A stretch of 64,000 bases of DNA from UKL13-3 sp943369665 (lineage in GTDB: Bacteria > Bacteroidota > Bacteroidia > UKL13-3): contig CALRNX020000014.1 of NCBI GenBank assembly GCA_943369665.1, forward strand, positions 1-64,000. The letters are read 5' to 3'. The notes beneath the pieces are model-generated. The model worked only from the letters and a program-made list of their open reading frames with translations, was not told the DNA's origin and did not search any database. Below are positions 1 through 8,195 of this stretch, piece by piece. The stretch's first letter is position 1, and each line of letters begins with the position of its first letter. The position numbers were made by a program, and so were the translations under genes.

Positions 1-411
1 ACAGCCTCTAAAGAAGTATGGTTAAGAGTAACGAGTGAATATGGTTGTGTGGATTCGGTGTCGAACCTGATCCGGATCGAACCGGACATCACCGTATTTA
101 TCCCGAATGCTTTTAGACCGGATGGACCGGATGGACCAAATAGTCAGGCAAAATGTATAGATGGCACCCCAGGTTGTAACAGACGCTTTTATGTAGTCGC
201 TCAGGGTCATGCAACAGTCGAGATCTTTATCTATAACCGTTGGGGTCAATTGGTATACGAATCGACAGATGCAACTGACGGTTGGGATGGAACAGTTATG
301 AATAATGGCAAGGATTTTTGCCAACAAGAGGTATATGTATACCAGGTAAATGCAACAAGCTTCAGTGGCAAGGCATACAGATACTCAGGTTCGGTTACCC
401 TCTTGAGATAG
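1..411 (+). CDS. C-terminal fragment of a T9SS type B (gliding motility-associated) surface protein
   Basis: The reading frame is open from the first base, so this is the 3' end of a larger gene whose start lies outside the window. The 136 visible residues contain the CHU_C / gliding motility-associated C-terminal domain: IPNAFRPDG, then VEIFIYNRWGQLVYES, DGWDGT and a final YSGSVTLLR. In Bacteroidota this type B domain directs outer-membrane translocation and surface attachment by the type IX secretion system. The loop after NAF is unusual. The typical TPNGDGxND is replaced by a longer PDGPDGPNS stretch with two cysteines, and the DGP pair comes from a 9-bp tandem duplication at 120-137. A terminator follows the stop. 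The passenger domain, and so the function, cannot be seen. Confidence 0.9.
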   Translation, partial: TASKEVWLRVTSEYGCVDSVSNLIRIEPDITVFIPNAFRPDGPDGPNSQAKCIDGTPGCNRRFYVVAQGHATVEIFIYNRWGQLVYESTDATDGWDGTVMNNGKDFCQQEVYVYQVNATSFSGKAYRYSGSVTLLR

Positions 412-439
412 TTGAAATAAAAATTTATTGAATACAGGT

Positions 440-480
440 AATAAACGGTCGGTACCAAAAGTATCGACCGTTTATTTTTT
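440..480 (+). terminator. Rho-independent terminator
   Basis: An inverted repeat (AATAAACGGTCG at 440-451 pairing with 465-476, plus three or four inner pairs) is followed by a T run. It lies 28 nt after the stop of the T9SS type B gene. Confidence 0.85.
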
Positions 481-486
481 GAGCGG

Positions 487-518
487 TTTGATAGAATAAC
501 CTAAATTCTTTTATCTTG
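487..518 (+). promoter_or_regulatory. Bacteroidota-type promoter for the tandem amidohydrolase gene
   Basis: TTTG at 487-490 fits the -33 element. TATCTTG at 512-518 is one T short of the -7 consensus TAnnTTTG. The spacing is 21 bp. The start codon is only 6 nt past the -7 element, so the transcript may be nearly leaderless. Confidence 0.5.
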
Positions 519-524
519 CCTTCA

Positions 525-3506
525 ATGAAAAAAAATCTGTTTTTATTCATCGTTTTGTGTGCCTTCAATTCAGTTGCACAAACTACGTTTCCAGTGAATG
601 GCCCGCAGCATATTGTATCAAATGAATATGCGTTTACCAATGCCACTTTGTATATTGACTATCAAACCCGAGTGGATCAAGCGACTTTAATAATCAAGGA
701 TGGAAAAGTGGTATACGCAGGTAAACAAACCAAACTTCCACCCACAGCGATAATTGTCGACTGCAAAGGCAAATTTATTTACCCGGCCTTTATTGATTTG
801 TATAGCAACTATGGCGTTCAATTGCCATCAGAAAATAAAAAAAGCGAGAATGAAACGCATCAATTTGTATCGGCCAAAAAAGGAGCATACAATTGGAATG
901 AAGCGATCAGAGCCGAATTTAATGCAGTAAATGCGTTTTCAATAGATGAAAAAAAAGGAGCACAGTTACGCGAAGCCGGTTTTGGTTTGGTACTTACGGG
1001 TACGCAAGATGGCATTTGTAGAGGATCTGCAGCTTTAGTGTTTACATCTAATGGCAACGAACATGAATCGGTACTCCGTCCTCAAGCCGCAGCTTCTTTC
1101 TCCTTCAGCAAAGGAAGCTCACGCCAACACTATCCTTCTTCATTAATGGGCAGCATTGCATTGCTTCGCCAAACATACTATGATGCAAAATGGTATAATA
1201 ACCAACAGGTTGAAACCAATCTGACACTTGCTGCTTTTACTAAGTTGCAGGCGCTACCTGCAATTTTTGCTGCAGATCAAAAACTGTCAGTACTGCGGGC
1301 GGATAAGATAGGAGACGAATTTGGCGTGCAATACATCATTAAAGGAGGAGGTGATGAATACCAAAGGATTAATGAAATAAAAGCAACCAGTGCACCATTA
1401 ATCGTTCCTGTTAATTTCCCGAAACCATATGATGTGGAAGACCCATTTGATGCCGAATATGTGAGTACAACAGTACTAAAGCACTGGGAAATGGCCCCGT
1501 TTAATTTACGATTGTTATCGCAACAACAGATTCCATTTGCCATTACAAGCGATGGCTGTGCCGATGCCAATGAGTTTTTGCAAAACCTGAAGAAGGCTGT
1601 AAAATATGGCCTAAGTGAAACTGAGGCACTCAAGGCCCTTACCCAAACACCTGCACTATTGATGAAAGCCAATACGGAAGTTGGAGCACTTAAGCCGGGA
1701 ATGTTTGCCAATTTGTTGGTTACCGATGCCCCAGTTTTTTCTGACGATTCGAAAATTTTGGATACTTGGGTAAAAGGAAACCGGTATATTATTTCAACAG
1801 CTAAACCCGCAGCAATAAGCGGAAGCTATAAGATTCAGAATGAGGTATTCAACGGGTATAAACTGGTAGCCACCAAACAGAAGCAAAAGACAGAGCTACA
1901 GTTTGTGGGTACTGATACATTAAAGGCACAATTGAATGAAGAGAACGGCAATTTGTTGATCCAGGTTATATTGAACAAAAAGGGGGATTCGATAGCCCGA
2001 ATTGCTGCCTGGATTGAAAAAACAGATAGTTCAACTACCCCTTACCTCATCACGAAACTAACCGGACAACTCACCATGCCATATGGTGGAGCACCAACTG
2101 GTTTTTCGGCAACTTGGCTCGACTCCATTCCTACACCAGTTAAAAAAGCAGATAGTATTCCAACCATTCAATTTACGAGTAATATTACTTATCCATTCAC
2201 CGATTTTGGTTTTGATACATTGCCCAAACAAGAAGTGTACTTGCTCAAAAATGCAACAATTTGGACCAACGAAAAAGAAGGCATTATACAACAAGCAGAT
2301 GTATTCATAAAGGATGGAAAAATAAAAGCAGTAGGAAAAAATATTGTAGCTGCTGGAGCCATTGAGATAGATGCTACCGGTAAACATATCACCTCAGGAA
2401 TGATTGACGAGCATTCACATATTGCTATTAGCAATGGGGTGAACGAAGGAACCCAAAGTAGTTCAAGCGAAGTGCGCATAGGTGATGTCATAAATAGCGA
2501 AGATATTAATATTTACAGGCAATTAGCCGGGGGCGTTGTTGCTTCCCAGTTGTTGCACGGGTCGGCCAATCCAATCGGTGGTCAAAGTGCTTTGGTCAAA
2601 TTGCATTGGGGTGTTGCTCCCGAAAAAATGAAGATTGAAGGGGCAGATGGATTTATCAAATTTGCATTGGGCGAAAATGTAAAACAGTCCAATTGGGGAG
2701 AGCGCAATACCGTTCGTTATCCGCAAACCCGTATGGGAGTGGAGCAGGTTTTTTATGATGGTTTTATTCGTGCCAAAGAATACCAACAAAAACAAAAAGC
2801 AGATGTCAATACCCGAAAAGATCTGGAGTTGGATGCATTGGTTGAAATTTTAACAAAGAAGCGATTCATTACTTGCCATAGTTATGTACAAAGTGAAATT
2901 AATATGCTGATGCATGTTGCCGATTCTATGCAATTTAAAGTCAATACCTTCACTCATATTTTGGAAGGCTATAAAGTTGCCGATAAGATGAAAGCACACG
3001 GTGTAAATGCAAGTACCTTTGCCGATTGGTGGGCGTATAAATATGAGGTGATGGAAGCCATTCCATACAATGCAGCATTGTTGCACCAAATGGGGGTGAA
3101 TGTTGCAATCAATTCGGATGATGCAGAGATGGGCAGAAGGTTAAATCAGGAAGCTGCAAAGGTTGTTAAGTACGGAGGTGTAAGCGAAGAAGAAGCCTTA
3201 AAAATGGTGACACTCAACCCTGCAAAAATGTTGCACCTCGATGCCACAATGGGTAGTATCAAAGTAGGCAAAGATGCTGATATAGTGCTATGGAGTGATC
3301 ATCCGTTAAGCATTTATGCCAAGGCCGAAATGACCTTTGTTGACGGTGTATTGAGATACAGTGTTCAAAAGGATCAGCAGTTGCAAGTACAAAACAAAAA
3401 AGAACGCGAACGCATTATTCAAAAAATGATTGCGGCTAAACGAAATGGTGAAAAAACAGAAAAGAAACTAGCCCCCCCACAGGATGAATATCATTGTGAC
3501 GATTAA
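525..3506 (+). CDS. Secreted tandem amidohydrolase-family protein
   Basis: This 993-residue protein starts with a signal peptide (MKKNLFLFIVLCAFNSVAQ), which fixes the ATG at 525. It holds two consecutive amidohydrolase-fold units. In the first (about residues 20-430) the expected metal-binding HxH after the first strand is replaced by IDLYSNYG, so this half looks non-catalytic. The second (about 570-960) keeps GMIDEHSHIA, later histidines in FITCHSYVQ and THILEGY, and a closing GKDADIVLWSDHP, as in imidazolonepropionase-like enzymes. The likely role is a periplasmic or surface metal-dependent hydrolase; the substrate is unknown. A second, shorter amidohydrolase-like gene follows 51 bp downstream, so the two are probably co-transcribed and may associate. 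Confidence 0.85.
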   Translation: MKKNLFLFIVLCAFNSVAQTTFPVNGPQHIVSNEYAFTNATLYIDYQTRVDQATLIIKDGKVVYAGKQTKLPPTAIIVDCKGKFIYPAFIDLYSNYGVQLPSENKKSENETHQFVSAKKGAYNWNEAIRAEFNAVNAFSIDEKKGAQLREAGFGLVLTGTQDGICRGSAALVFTSNGNEHESVLRPQAAASFSFSKGSSRQHYPSSLMGSIALLRQTYYDAKWYNNQQVETNLTLAAFTKLQALPAIFAADQKLSVLRADKIGDEFGVQYIIKGGGDEYQRINEIKATSAPLIVPVNFPKPYDVEDPFDAEYVSTTVLKHWEMAPFNLRLLSQQQIPFAITSDGCADANEFLQNLKKAVKYGLSETEALKALTQTPALLMKANTEVGALKPGMFANLLVTDAPVFSDDSKILDTWVKGNRYIISTAKPAAISGSYKIQNEVFNGYKLVATKQKQKTELQFVGTDTLKAQLNEENGNLLIQVILNKKGDSIARIAAWIEKTDSSTTPYLITKLTGQLTMPYGGAPTGFSATWLDSIPTPVKKADSIPTIQFTSNITYPFTDFGFDTLPKQEVYLLKNATIWTNEKEGIIQQADVFIKDGKIKAVGKNIVAAGAIEIDATGKHITSGMIDEHSHIAISNGVNEGTQSSSSEVRIGDVINSEDINIYRQLAGGVVASQLLHGSANPIGGQSALVKLHWGVAPEKMKIEGADGFIKFALGENVKQSNWGERNTVRYPQTRMGVEQVFYDGFIRAKEYQQKQKADVNTRKDLELDALVEILTKKRFITCHSYVQSEINMLMHVADSMQFKVNTFTHILEGYKVADKMKAHGVNASTFADWWAYKYEVMEAIPYNAALLHQMGVNVAINSDDAEMGRRLNQEAAKVVKYGGVSEEEALKMVTLNPAKMLHLDATMGSIKVGKDADIVLWSDHPLSIYAKAEMTFVDGVLRYSVQKDQQLQVQNKKERERIIQKMIAAKRNGEKTEKKLAPPQDEYHCDD

Positions 3507-3557
3507 TCACTTTTTATGCGAAGGCGAAAGGATTGGCAATATTTAACAATAGAAACA

Positions 3558-4826
3558 ATGTATCAGAAAATAAAAATAGTATTAAGCATTATCGGATTTG
3601 TGTTGAGTGCAAATGCACAACAAATGCCTGTTATCATTGAAGGCGTTACCATACATACCGGAAATGGCTCAGTGATCGAAAATGGTTATTTGGGGTTTGT
3701 ATCCGGAAAGATCTTTTTATGTTCCGATAAAAAGGACTCTGCATATCCAAATGCAACCATCATTAATGGAAAAGGAAAACATGTTTATCCGGGTTTAATT
3801 TGCCTGAATAATATGATGGGCCTGAACGAAATTGAAGCGGTTCGCTCCACCCTTGATTTTAGAGAAACGGGAGAGTTGAATCCAAATGTTCGCTCATTGA
3901 TTGCCTTTAATACCGACTCTAAAATACTGCCCACAGCCTTGGCCAATGGAATTTTATATACACAGGCCGTTCCACAAGGAGGATTAATCTCCGGAACATC
4001 AAGTTTGATGCGAACCACCGGATGGAACTGGGAAGATGCGGCATACAAGGTTGATGACGGGGTGCATGTAAACTGGCCTCACCAAAATATGTATACAGGA
4101 TGGTGGGCAGAACCCGGTAATGCGCAACAACAAAAAACAGAAAAAGAAATTCGCACCTTAAGTACTTTTTTTGAACAAGCCTATCAGTATCAAAAGAGCA
4201 CAACTCACCAAACGTATAATGCACGATTGGATGCAATGAAAGGGGTGTTTAGCGGCAGTAAAAATTTATACGTTCATGTGTCGGATGCCAAATCAATTGT
4301 AAGTGCATTATTGTTTTGTAAGCAATATCCCTCGATGAAAGTTGTATTGGTAGATGCTGTGGATGCATGGAAAGTAAAAGACATTATAAAGCAACACAAT
4401 GTGTCGGTTATCTTTACCAATGTTCATCAGCTTCCTAAGCATGCTCACAGTCCTGTTGATGAACCGTATAAGGTGGCAGCAGAGTTGGTGAAAGCAGGAA
4501 TTCCTGTTGCCATTGGACATAACGGATATTGGGAAGTCCGGAATATTATGTACAATGCAGGAACCACTGTTGCTTATGGATTAACCAAAGAAGAAGCGCT
4601 CCAATGCATCACATTGAATGCAGCTAAAATATTGGGCATAAACAATGCAATTGGTTCCCTCGAAAAAAACAAAGACGCAAGTTTTATAATCACCGGTGGC
4701 GATATATTGGATATGCGATCAAGTACTGTTGAACGAGCTTTTATGGATGGTGTTGAAGTCAACCTTGATAACCAACAAAAACAGCTATATAGAAAATACA
4801 GCGACAAATACGGATTGAAAAACTAA
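3558..4826 (+). CDS. Secreted amidohydrolase-like protein lacking the metal motif
   Basis: The ATG at 3558 is chosen because it opens a clean signal peptide (MYQKIKIVLSIIGFVLSANA); an in-frame ATG 42 nt upstream would put 14 charged residues before it. The 422-residue product follows the amidohydrolase pattern: an N-terminal beta sandwich, VYPGLICLNN where the family has G-x-x-D-x-H-x-H, and a C-terminal LTKEEALQCITLNAAKILG with GSLEKNKDASFII. The HxH pair is absent, so catalysis by the usual mechanism is doubtful. It resembles the degenerate N-terminal half of the preceding gene and is probably its co-transcribed partner. Function unknown. Confidence 0.8.
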   Translation: MYQKIKIVLSIIGFVLSANAQQMPVIIEGVTIHTGNGSVIENGYLGFVSGKIFLCSDKKDSAYPNATIINGKGKHVYPGLICLNNMMGLNEIEAVRSTLDFRETGELNPNVRSLIAFNTDSKILPTALANGILYTQAVPQGGLISGTSSLMRTTGWNWEDAAYKVDDGVHVNWPHQNMYTGWWAEPGNAQQQKTEKEIRTLSTFFEQAYQYQKSTTHQTYNARLDAMKGVFSGSKNLYVHVSDAKSIVSALLFCKQYPSMKVVLVDAVDAWKVKDIIKQHNVSVIFTNVHQLPKHAHSPVDEPYKVAAELVKAGIPVAIGHNGYWEVRNIMYNAGTTVAYGLTKEEALQCITLNAAKILGINNAIGSLEKNKDASFIITGGDILDMRSSTVERAFMDGVEVNLDNQQKQLYRKYSDKYGLKN

Positions 4827-4844
4827 GCATAATCACGAGCACAA

Positions 4845-5402
4845 ATGCAAACAACTGAAAATCCGTGGACCGTTATTGATAAGCTGGAAGTTTATGCTTC
4901 CCCCTGGATAACGGTGGAGCATCATAATGTGTTAAATCCTGCCGGAAATCCCGGAACGTACTCGGTAGTTCGGTTTGATAAATTGGCCATTGGCGTTGTT
5001 CCTCTTGATGAAGAAAACAATACCTGGATTGTTGGGCAATACCGTTATCCCCTTGATGTTTTTACCTGGGAAATTCCGGAAGGCGGTGGCGACCGCAACC
5101 TGCCTCCTGTTGAGTCGGCCAAACGTGAATTGCTGGAAGAGTGTGGTATTATTGCGCAGGAATATATTCCCCTGCAACAACTACAACTCAGCAATTCCGC
5201 TACCGATGAAATTGCCCATTTGTTTGTGGCCAAAAAACTTTCATTTACCCAAGCACAGCCCGAAGAGAATGAACAACTCACAATTCGTAAAGTTCATTTC
5301 GACACATTGTATCAAATGGTGGTTGATGGCGAAATTACAGATAGCTTAAGTGTGGCGGCAGTACTCAGAATAAAATTGATGATGCTCTCCGGCAGATTAT
5401 AA
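4845..5402 (+). CDS. Nudix hydrolase (ADP-ribose pyrophosphatase-like)
   Basis: The 185-residue protein has the Nudix core RELLEECGI at residues 94-102, preceded by WEIPEGGG. The catalytic RExxEExG part is intact. The first Glu of the consensus GX5EX7REUXEEXGU is not conserved: aligned from the arginine, that position is Leu. The N-terminal strands and the IPEGG motif resemble ADP-ribose/NDP-sugar pyrophosphatases of the NudF type, which hydrolyse nucleoside diphosphate sugars in the cytoplasm. It starts 18 bp after the amidohydrolase-like gene, so it may be read from the same transcript. The substrate assignment is an inference from family resemblance. Confidence 0.85.
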   Translation: MQTTENPWTVIDKLEVYASPWITVEHHNVLNPAGNPGTYSVVRFDKLAIGVVPLDEENNTWIVGQYRYPLDVFTWEIPEGGGDRNLPPVESAKRELLEECGIIAQEYIPLQQLQLSNSATDEIAHLFVAKKLSFTQAQPEENEQLTIRKVHFDTLYQMVVDGEITDSLSVAAVLRIKLMMLSGRL

Positions 5403-5446
5403 CAAGGCTATAAAATATTAACAACATTCGAAACGTTTCCCTGGTA

Positions 5447-5872
5447 ATGTATAAATTAGCCATCCTTTGTCTTTGTTTTGTGTCTTGCTATCATAATAGA
5501 GTGGACAAACGAAATTTCAGGCAAGGCTTCTGGAAAATGTATTATGACGATGAAAAAAAGCAGCTGATGTGGAAAGGTCGTTACCGCGATCATCATCAGG
5601 TTTGGCGTTGGAAATATTACACTTCATCGGGGCATATCTATTTGAGCGAACGTTACCGGAAAAATCACCAGATACAAACGATATACTATTATCCATCAGG
5701 TAAAAAAGAGCTTCAGGGAACGGCAGTATATTTCGAAACGCTCGATACTGCTTATTATCGCTGGGAGGGTGATTGGGTGCATTTTGACAGTACAGGAGTA
5801 ATTGATAAGGTTTCTTATTATAAGTATGGTAAATTTGCCTGGCTCAAACCCATTAATTCTTTTAAAGATTGA
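5447..5872 (+). CDS. Small lipoprotein with MORN/YwqK-like repeats
   Basis: The 141-residue product begins MYKLAILCLCFVSC, a lipoprotein signal with the lipobox cysteine at residue 14. The mature part is rich in Tyr and Trp and has short repeats with a KxxxGxxKxx-W-KYYTSSG pattern, resembling the beta-hairpin repeats of YwqK/MORN proteins. It is probably anchored on the periplasmic side of a membrane. Its stop overlaps the start of the next gene by 4 nt (TTGA), so the two are translationally coupled. Function unknown. Confidence 0.7.
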   Translation: MYKLAILCLCFVSCYHNRVDKRNFRQGFWKMYYDDEKKQLMWKGRYRDHHQVWRWKYYTSSGHIYLSERYRKNHQIQTIYYYPSGKKELQGTAVYFETLDTAYYRWEGDWVHFDSTGVIDKVSYYKYGKFAWLKPINSFKD

Positions 5873-6342
5873 AATACACCAGCTTTGTTTTTTGTTTTTT
5901 GATCTCCTGCAGTGTGTTTGCGCAAAACAATGGGTGTGTCGACTCTTTGGCCATCAGTCCGTTTTTTCCATGCCCCAATAATGAATTTTACCCTGTATGC
6001 GGTTGCAATGGTGTGACGTACCGAAATGAATGTGATGCCAGAAACAAGAATGGGGTTCGTACCTTTTCCGATGGTACCTGTTCGGGGTTTGAGTTCGATA
6101 TTATACCCACTTTTGACCCTTTTTACCTGTATTTCACATTGGTACAATCTACCCCCAATTTCAGCAGAGCCTTTATTGTTGATACTTATGGTAAGCTATG
6201 GTGGCAAAAAGAAATAGCCGCTTCCCAGCGTGAATACTTTCAAATAGACATTACCTACCTCACCGTGGGAACCTATATTTTGTATGTGTATGATACAAAA
6301 GGCACTTATCGTTACAAACGGTTCACAAAAATGCCCAACTAA
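5869..6342 (+). CDS. Secreted Kazal-type domain protein with T9SS-like tail
   Basis: A TTG start at 5869 overlaps the previous stop as TTGA and opens a signal peptide (KYTSFVFCFLISCSVFAQ); no other start keeps it. Residues of about 22-70 form a Kazal-type motif, CPNNEFYPVCGCNGVTY followed by NECDARNKNGVRTFSDGTC, with the cysteine spacing of serine protease inhibitors. The C-terminal ~70 residues (VDTYGKLWWQKEI, then LTVGTYILYVYDTKGTYRYK) look like a T9SS type A sorting domain. The inferred role is a secreted or surface protease inhibitor. Kazal domains occur in bacteria but are uncommon there; inhibition is inferred, not shown. Confidence 0.75.
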   Translation: MKYTSFVFCFLISCSVFAQNNGCVDSLAISPFFPCPNNEFYPVCGCNGVTYRNECDARNKNGVRTFSDGTCSGFEFDIIPTFDPFYLYFTLVQSTPNFSRAFIVDTYGKLWWQKEIAASQREYFQIDITYLTVGTYILYVYDTKGTYRYKRFTKMPN

Positions 6343-6437
6343 AAAATTATTTTTGTCACCTTAACTGCAAGAAATCCAGCAAAATCAGCTGTTTTTGTGC
6401 TCCGCAAGAAAATCAGCGATATTTTTTGAACATTTTG

Positions 6438-6468
6438 TTGTGAATGAGCAAATCATCCCATACTTTTG
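6438..6468 (+). promoter_or_regulatory. Promoter for the rplM-rpsI-rpsB operon
   Basis: TACTTTTG at 6461-6468 is a perfect TAnnTTTG, with TTG at 6438-6440 at 20-bp spacing. It lies 38 nt before the GTG start chosen for rplM. That argues against any start further upstream. Confidence 0.6.
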
Positions 6469-6506
6469 CCACCCCTTATCACAAAACTAGATGGGGGATT
6501 AAGAAC

Positions 6507-6950
6507 GTGGATAATATAAGTTACAAAACAAAATCTGCCAATAAAGCTACTGTTAATAAAGAGTGGTTTGTATTGGATGCCGAGGGTCAAACCTTAGGCC
6601 GTTTTGCCAGCAAAGTGGCAAACATTTTACGCGGTAAGCACAAACCGAGTTTTACACCAAATGTAGACTGTGGCGACAACGTGATCATTATCAATGCTGA
6701 AAAAATCCGTTTTACCGGAAACAAATTCGCTGATAAAGAATACGTTTTCTACTCAGGTCACCCGGGTGGACAACGTTTCGTTACTGCAAAAGACATGATG
6801 GCTAAAAAGCCTACCTATTCAGTTGAACATGCTATCGAAGGGATGTTGCCAAACAACAAACTAGGTGCTGAATTGTTCAGAAACCTTTACGTGTATGCAG
6901 GATCAGAGCATCCGCATGCAGCACAACAACCTAAACCTTTAAAATTCTAA
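6507..6950 (+). CDS. rplM: 50S ribosomal protein L13
   Basis: The 147-residue product matches L13: KEWFVLDAEGQTLGRFASKV, PNVDCGDNVIIINAEKI and GMLPNNKLGAELFRNL. Family members in Bacteroidota begin near the VDNISYKTKSANKA segment, so the GTG at 6507 is taken as the start. The reading frame extends upstream to an ATG at 6444, but that stretch contains the promoter and has no L13 resemblance. A purine-rich GGGGGA lies about 10 nt before the GTG. L13 is an early-assembling 23S rRNA-binding protein. It is followed 12 bp later by rpsI, the conserved bacterial pairing. Confidence 0.95.
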   Translation: MDNISYKTKSANKATVNKEWFVLDAEGQTLGRFASKVANILRGKHKPSFTPNVDCGDNVIIINAEKIRFTGNKFADKEYVFYSGHPGGQRFVTAKDMMAKKPTYSVEHAIEGMLPNNKLGAELFRNLYVYAGSEHPHAAQQPKPLKF

Positions 6951-6962
6951 TAAGCAGATAGT

Positions 6963-7349
6963 ATGGAAGTTATAAACGCATTAGGAAGAAGAAAAACATC
7001 TGTAGCAAGAGTATATCTATCTGCAGGTACAGGTAATTTTGTAGTGAATGGAAAAGATATGACTGTATATTTTCCTACATTAATGTTACAAAATGATATT
7101 AACCGCCCGTTTGTTTTAACCACAACTGTTGGTCAGTTTGATGTAAAAGCAAATATTGATGGTGGTGGAGTTTCAGGTCAAGCTGACGCTCTTAAATTGG
7201 CAATTGCTAGAGCATTGGTTAAACACAATGCTGAATTAAAACCGGCTTTGAAAGCTGAATCAATGTTAACACGTGATCCTCGTATGGTTGAGCGTAAAAA
7301 ACCTGGTCAGAAGAAAGCTCGTAAACGTTTCCAATTTGTTAAACGTTAA
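6963..7349 (+). CDS. rpsI: 30S ribosomal protein S9
   Basis: The 128-residue protein begins MEVINALGRRKTSVARVYL and ends in KKARKRFQFVKR, the basic S9 tail whose last arginine reaches the P-site tRNA in ribosome structures. The length and the SGQADALKLAIARAL segment are typical. It sits between rplM (12 bp upstream) and rpsB (27 bp downstream) with no terminator on either side, so the three should be one transcription unit. Confidence 0.97.
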   Translation: MEVINALGRRKTSVARVYLSAGTGNFVVNGKDMTVYFPTLMLQNDINRPFVLTTTVGQFDVKANIDGGGVSGQADALKLAIARALVKHNAELKPALKAESMLTRDPRMVERKKPGQKKARKRFQFVKR

Positions 7350-7376
7350 TTTTCATTTTTTAGAAATTATATAAAC

Positions 7377-8120
7377 ATGTCAAAAATAACTCAAGAAGAA
7401 TTGTTAGAGGCTGGTGTTCACTTCGGACATCTTACCCGCAAATGGAATCCAAAAATGGCTCCGTATATTTTTATGGAGAAGAACGGAATCCACTTGATCG
7501 ATTTGAACAAAACATCGGTAAAATTAGAAGAGTCGGCAGAAGCGTTGAAAAATATCGTGAAGTCGGGTCGTAAAGTATTATTTGTAGCTACTAAAAAACA
7601 AGCCAAAGAGATCATTGAGACAGAAGCAGCACGTGTAAACATGCCTTTTGTTACTGAGCGTTGGTTGGGTGGTATGCTTACCAATTTTACTACCGTACGT
7701 AAGTCTATCAAAAAAATGCAAACCATTGATAAAATGGCTGTAGATGGTACATATGCTAACATCAATAAAAAAGAGCGTTTGATGCTTGAGCGCGAAAAAG
7801 CTAAACTACAAAGATTGTTTGGTGGTATCGCTGACTTAAACCGTCTTCCGGCTGCTTTGTTTATTGTTGATATCAAACGTGAACATATCGCTATTGCAGA
7901 AGCAAAAAAATTGAACATTCCTACGTTTGCAATGGTGGATACCAACTCAGATCCAACTGTAGTTGATTTCCCTATCCCTGCTAATGATGATGCAGCTAAG
8001 TCAATCGCTTTAATTGCTAAAGTAATGACAAACGCAATTGCTGAAGGATTATCAGAACGCAAAAAAGAGAAAGACGCAGAAGATAAAGAGTCGACTCCGG
8101 CTGCTGAAACTGAAGCATAA
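7377..8120 (+). CDS. rpsB: 30S ribosomal protein S2
   Basis: The 247-residue protein has the S2 signatures LLEAGVHFGHLTRKWNPKM near the N-terminus and PTFAMVDTNSDP around residue 185. A charged, Glu-rich tail (DAEDKESTPAAETEA) ends the protein. S2 binds late to the 30S platform and contacts S1 in other bacteria. It is followed by a strong hairpin terminator and then tsf. The same rpsB-terminator-tsf order occurs in Escherichia coli, where it lowers tsf expression relative to rpsB. Confidence 0.97.
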   Translation: MSKITQEELLEAGVHFGHLTRKWNPKMAPYIFMEKNGIHLIDLNKTSVKLEESAEALKNIVKSGRKVLFVATKKQAKEIIETEAARVNMPFVTERWLGGMLTNFTTVRKSIKKMQTIDKMAVDGTYANINKKERLMLEREKAKLQRLFGGIADLNRLPAALFIVDIKREHIAIAEAKKLNIPTFAMVDTNSDPTVVDFPIPANDDAAKSIALIAKVMTNAIAEGLSERKKEKDAEDKESTPAAETEA

Positions 8121-8126
8121 CATTTG

Positions 8127-8154
8127 AAAAAATCGGCTTAGGCCGATTTTTTTT
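8127..8154 (+). terminator. Terminator/attenuator between rpsB and tsf
   Basis: AAAAAATCGGC at 8127-8137 and GCCGATTTTTTTT at 8142-8154 form an 11-bp stem with a TTAG loop and a long T tract. It lies 6 nt after the rpsB stop and 41 nt before tsf. Confidence 0.9.
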
Positions 8155-8195
8155 AGATAATTTTTTTAACAAAAACTTTAAACACAGAAAATATT

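Noticed and set aside
6444..6506. N-terminal extension of L13 from an upstream ATG.
   Set aside because: It contains a perfect TAnnTTTG promoter element and does not resemble L13; the GTG at 6507 fits the family start.
7418..8062. A 214-codon minus-strand ORF opposite rpsB.
   Set aside because: It has no recognisable motif and mirrors the well-supported S2 gene.
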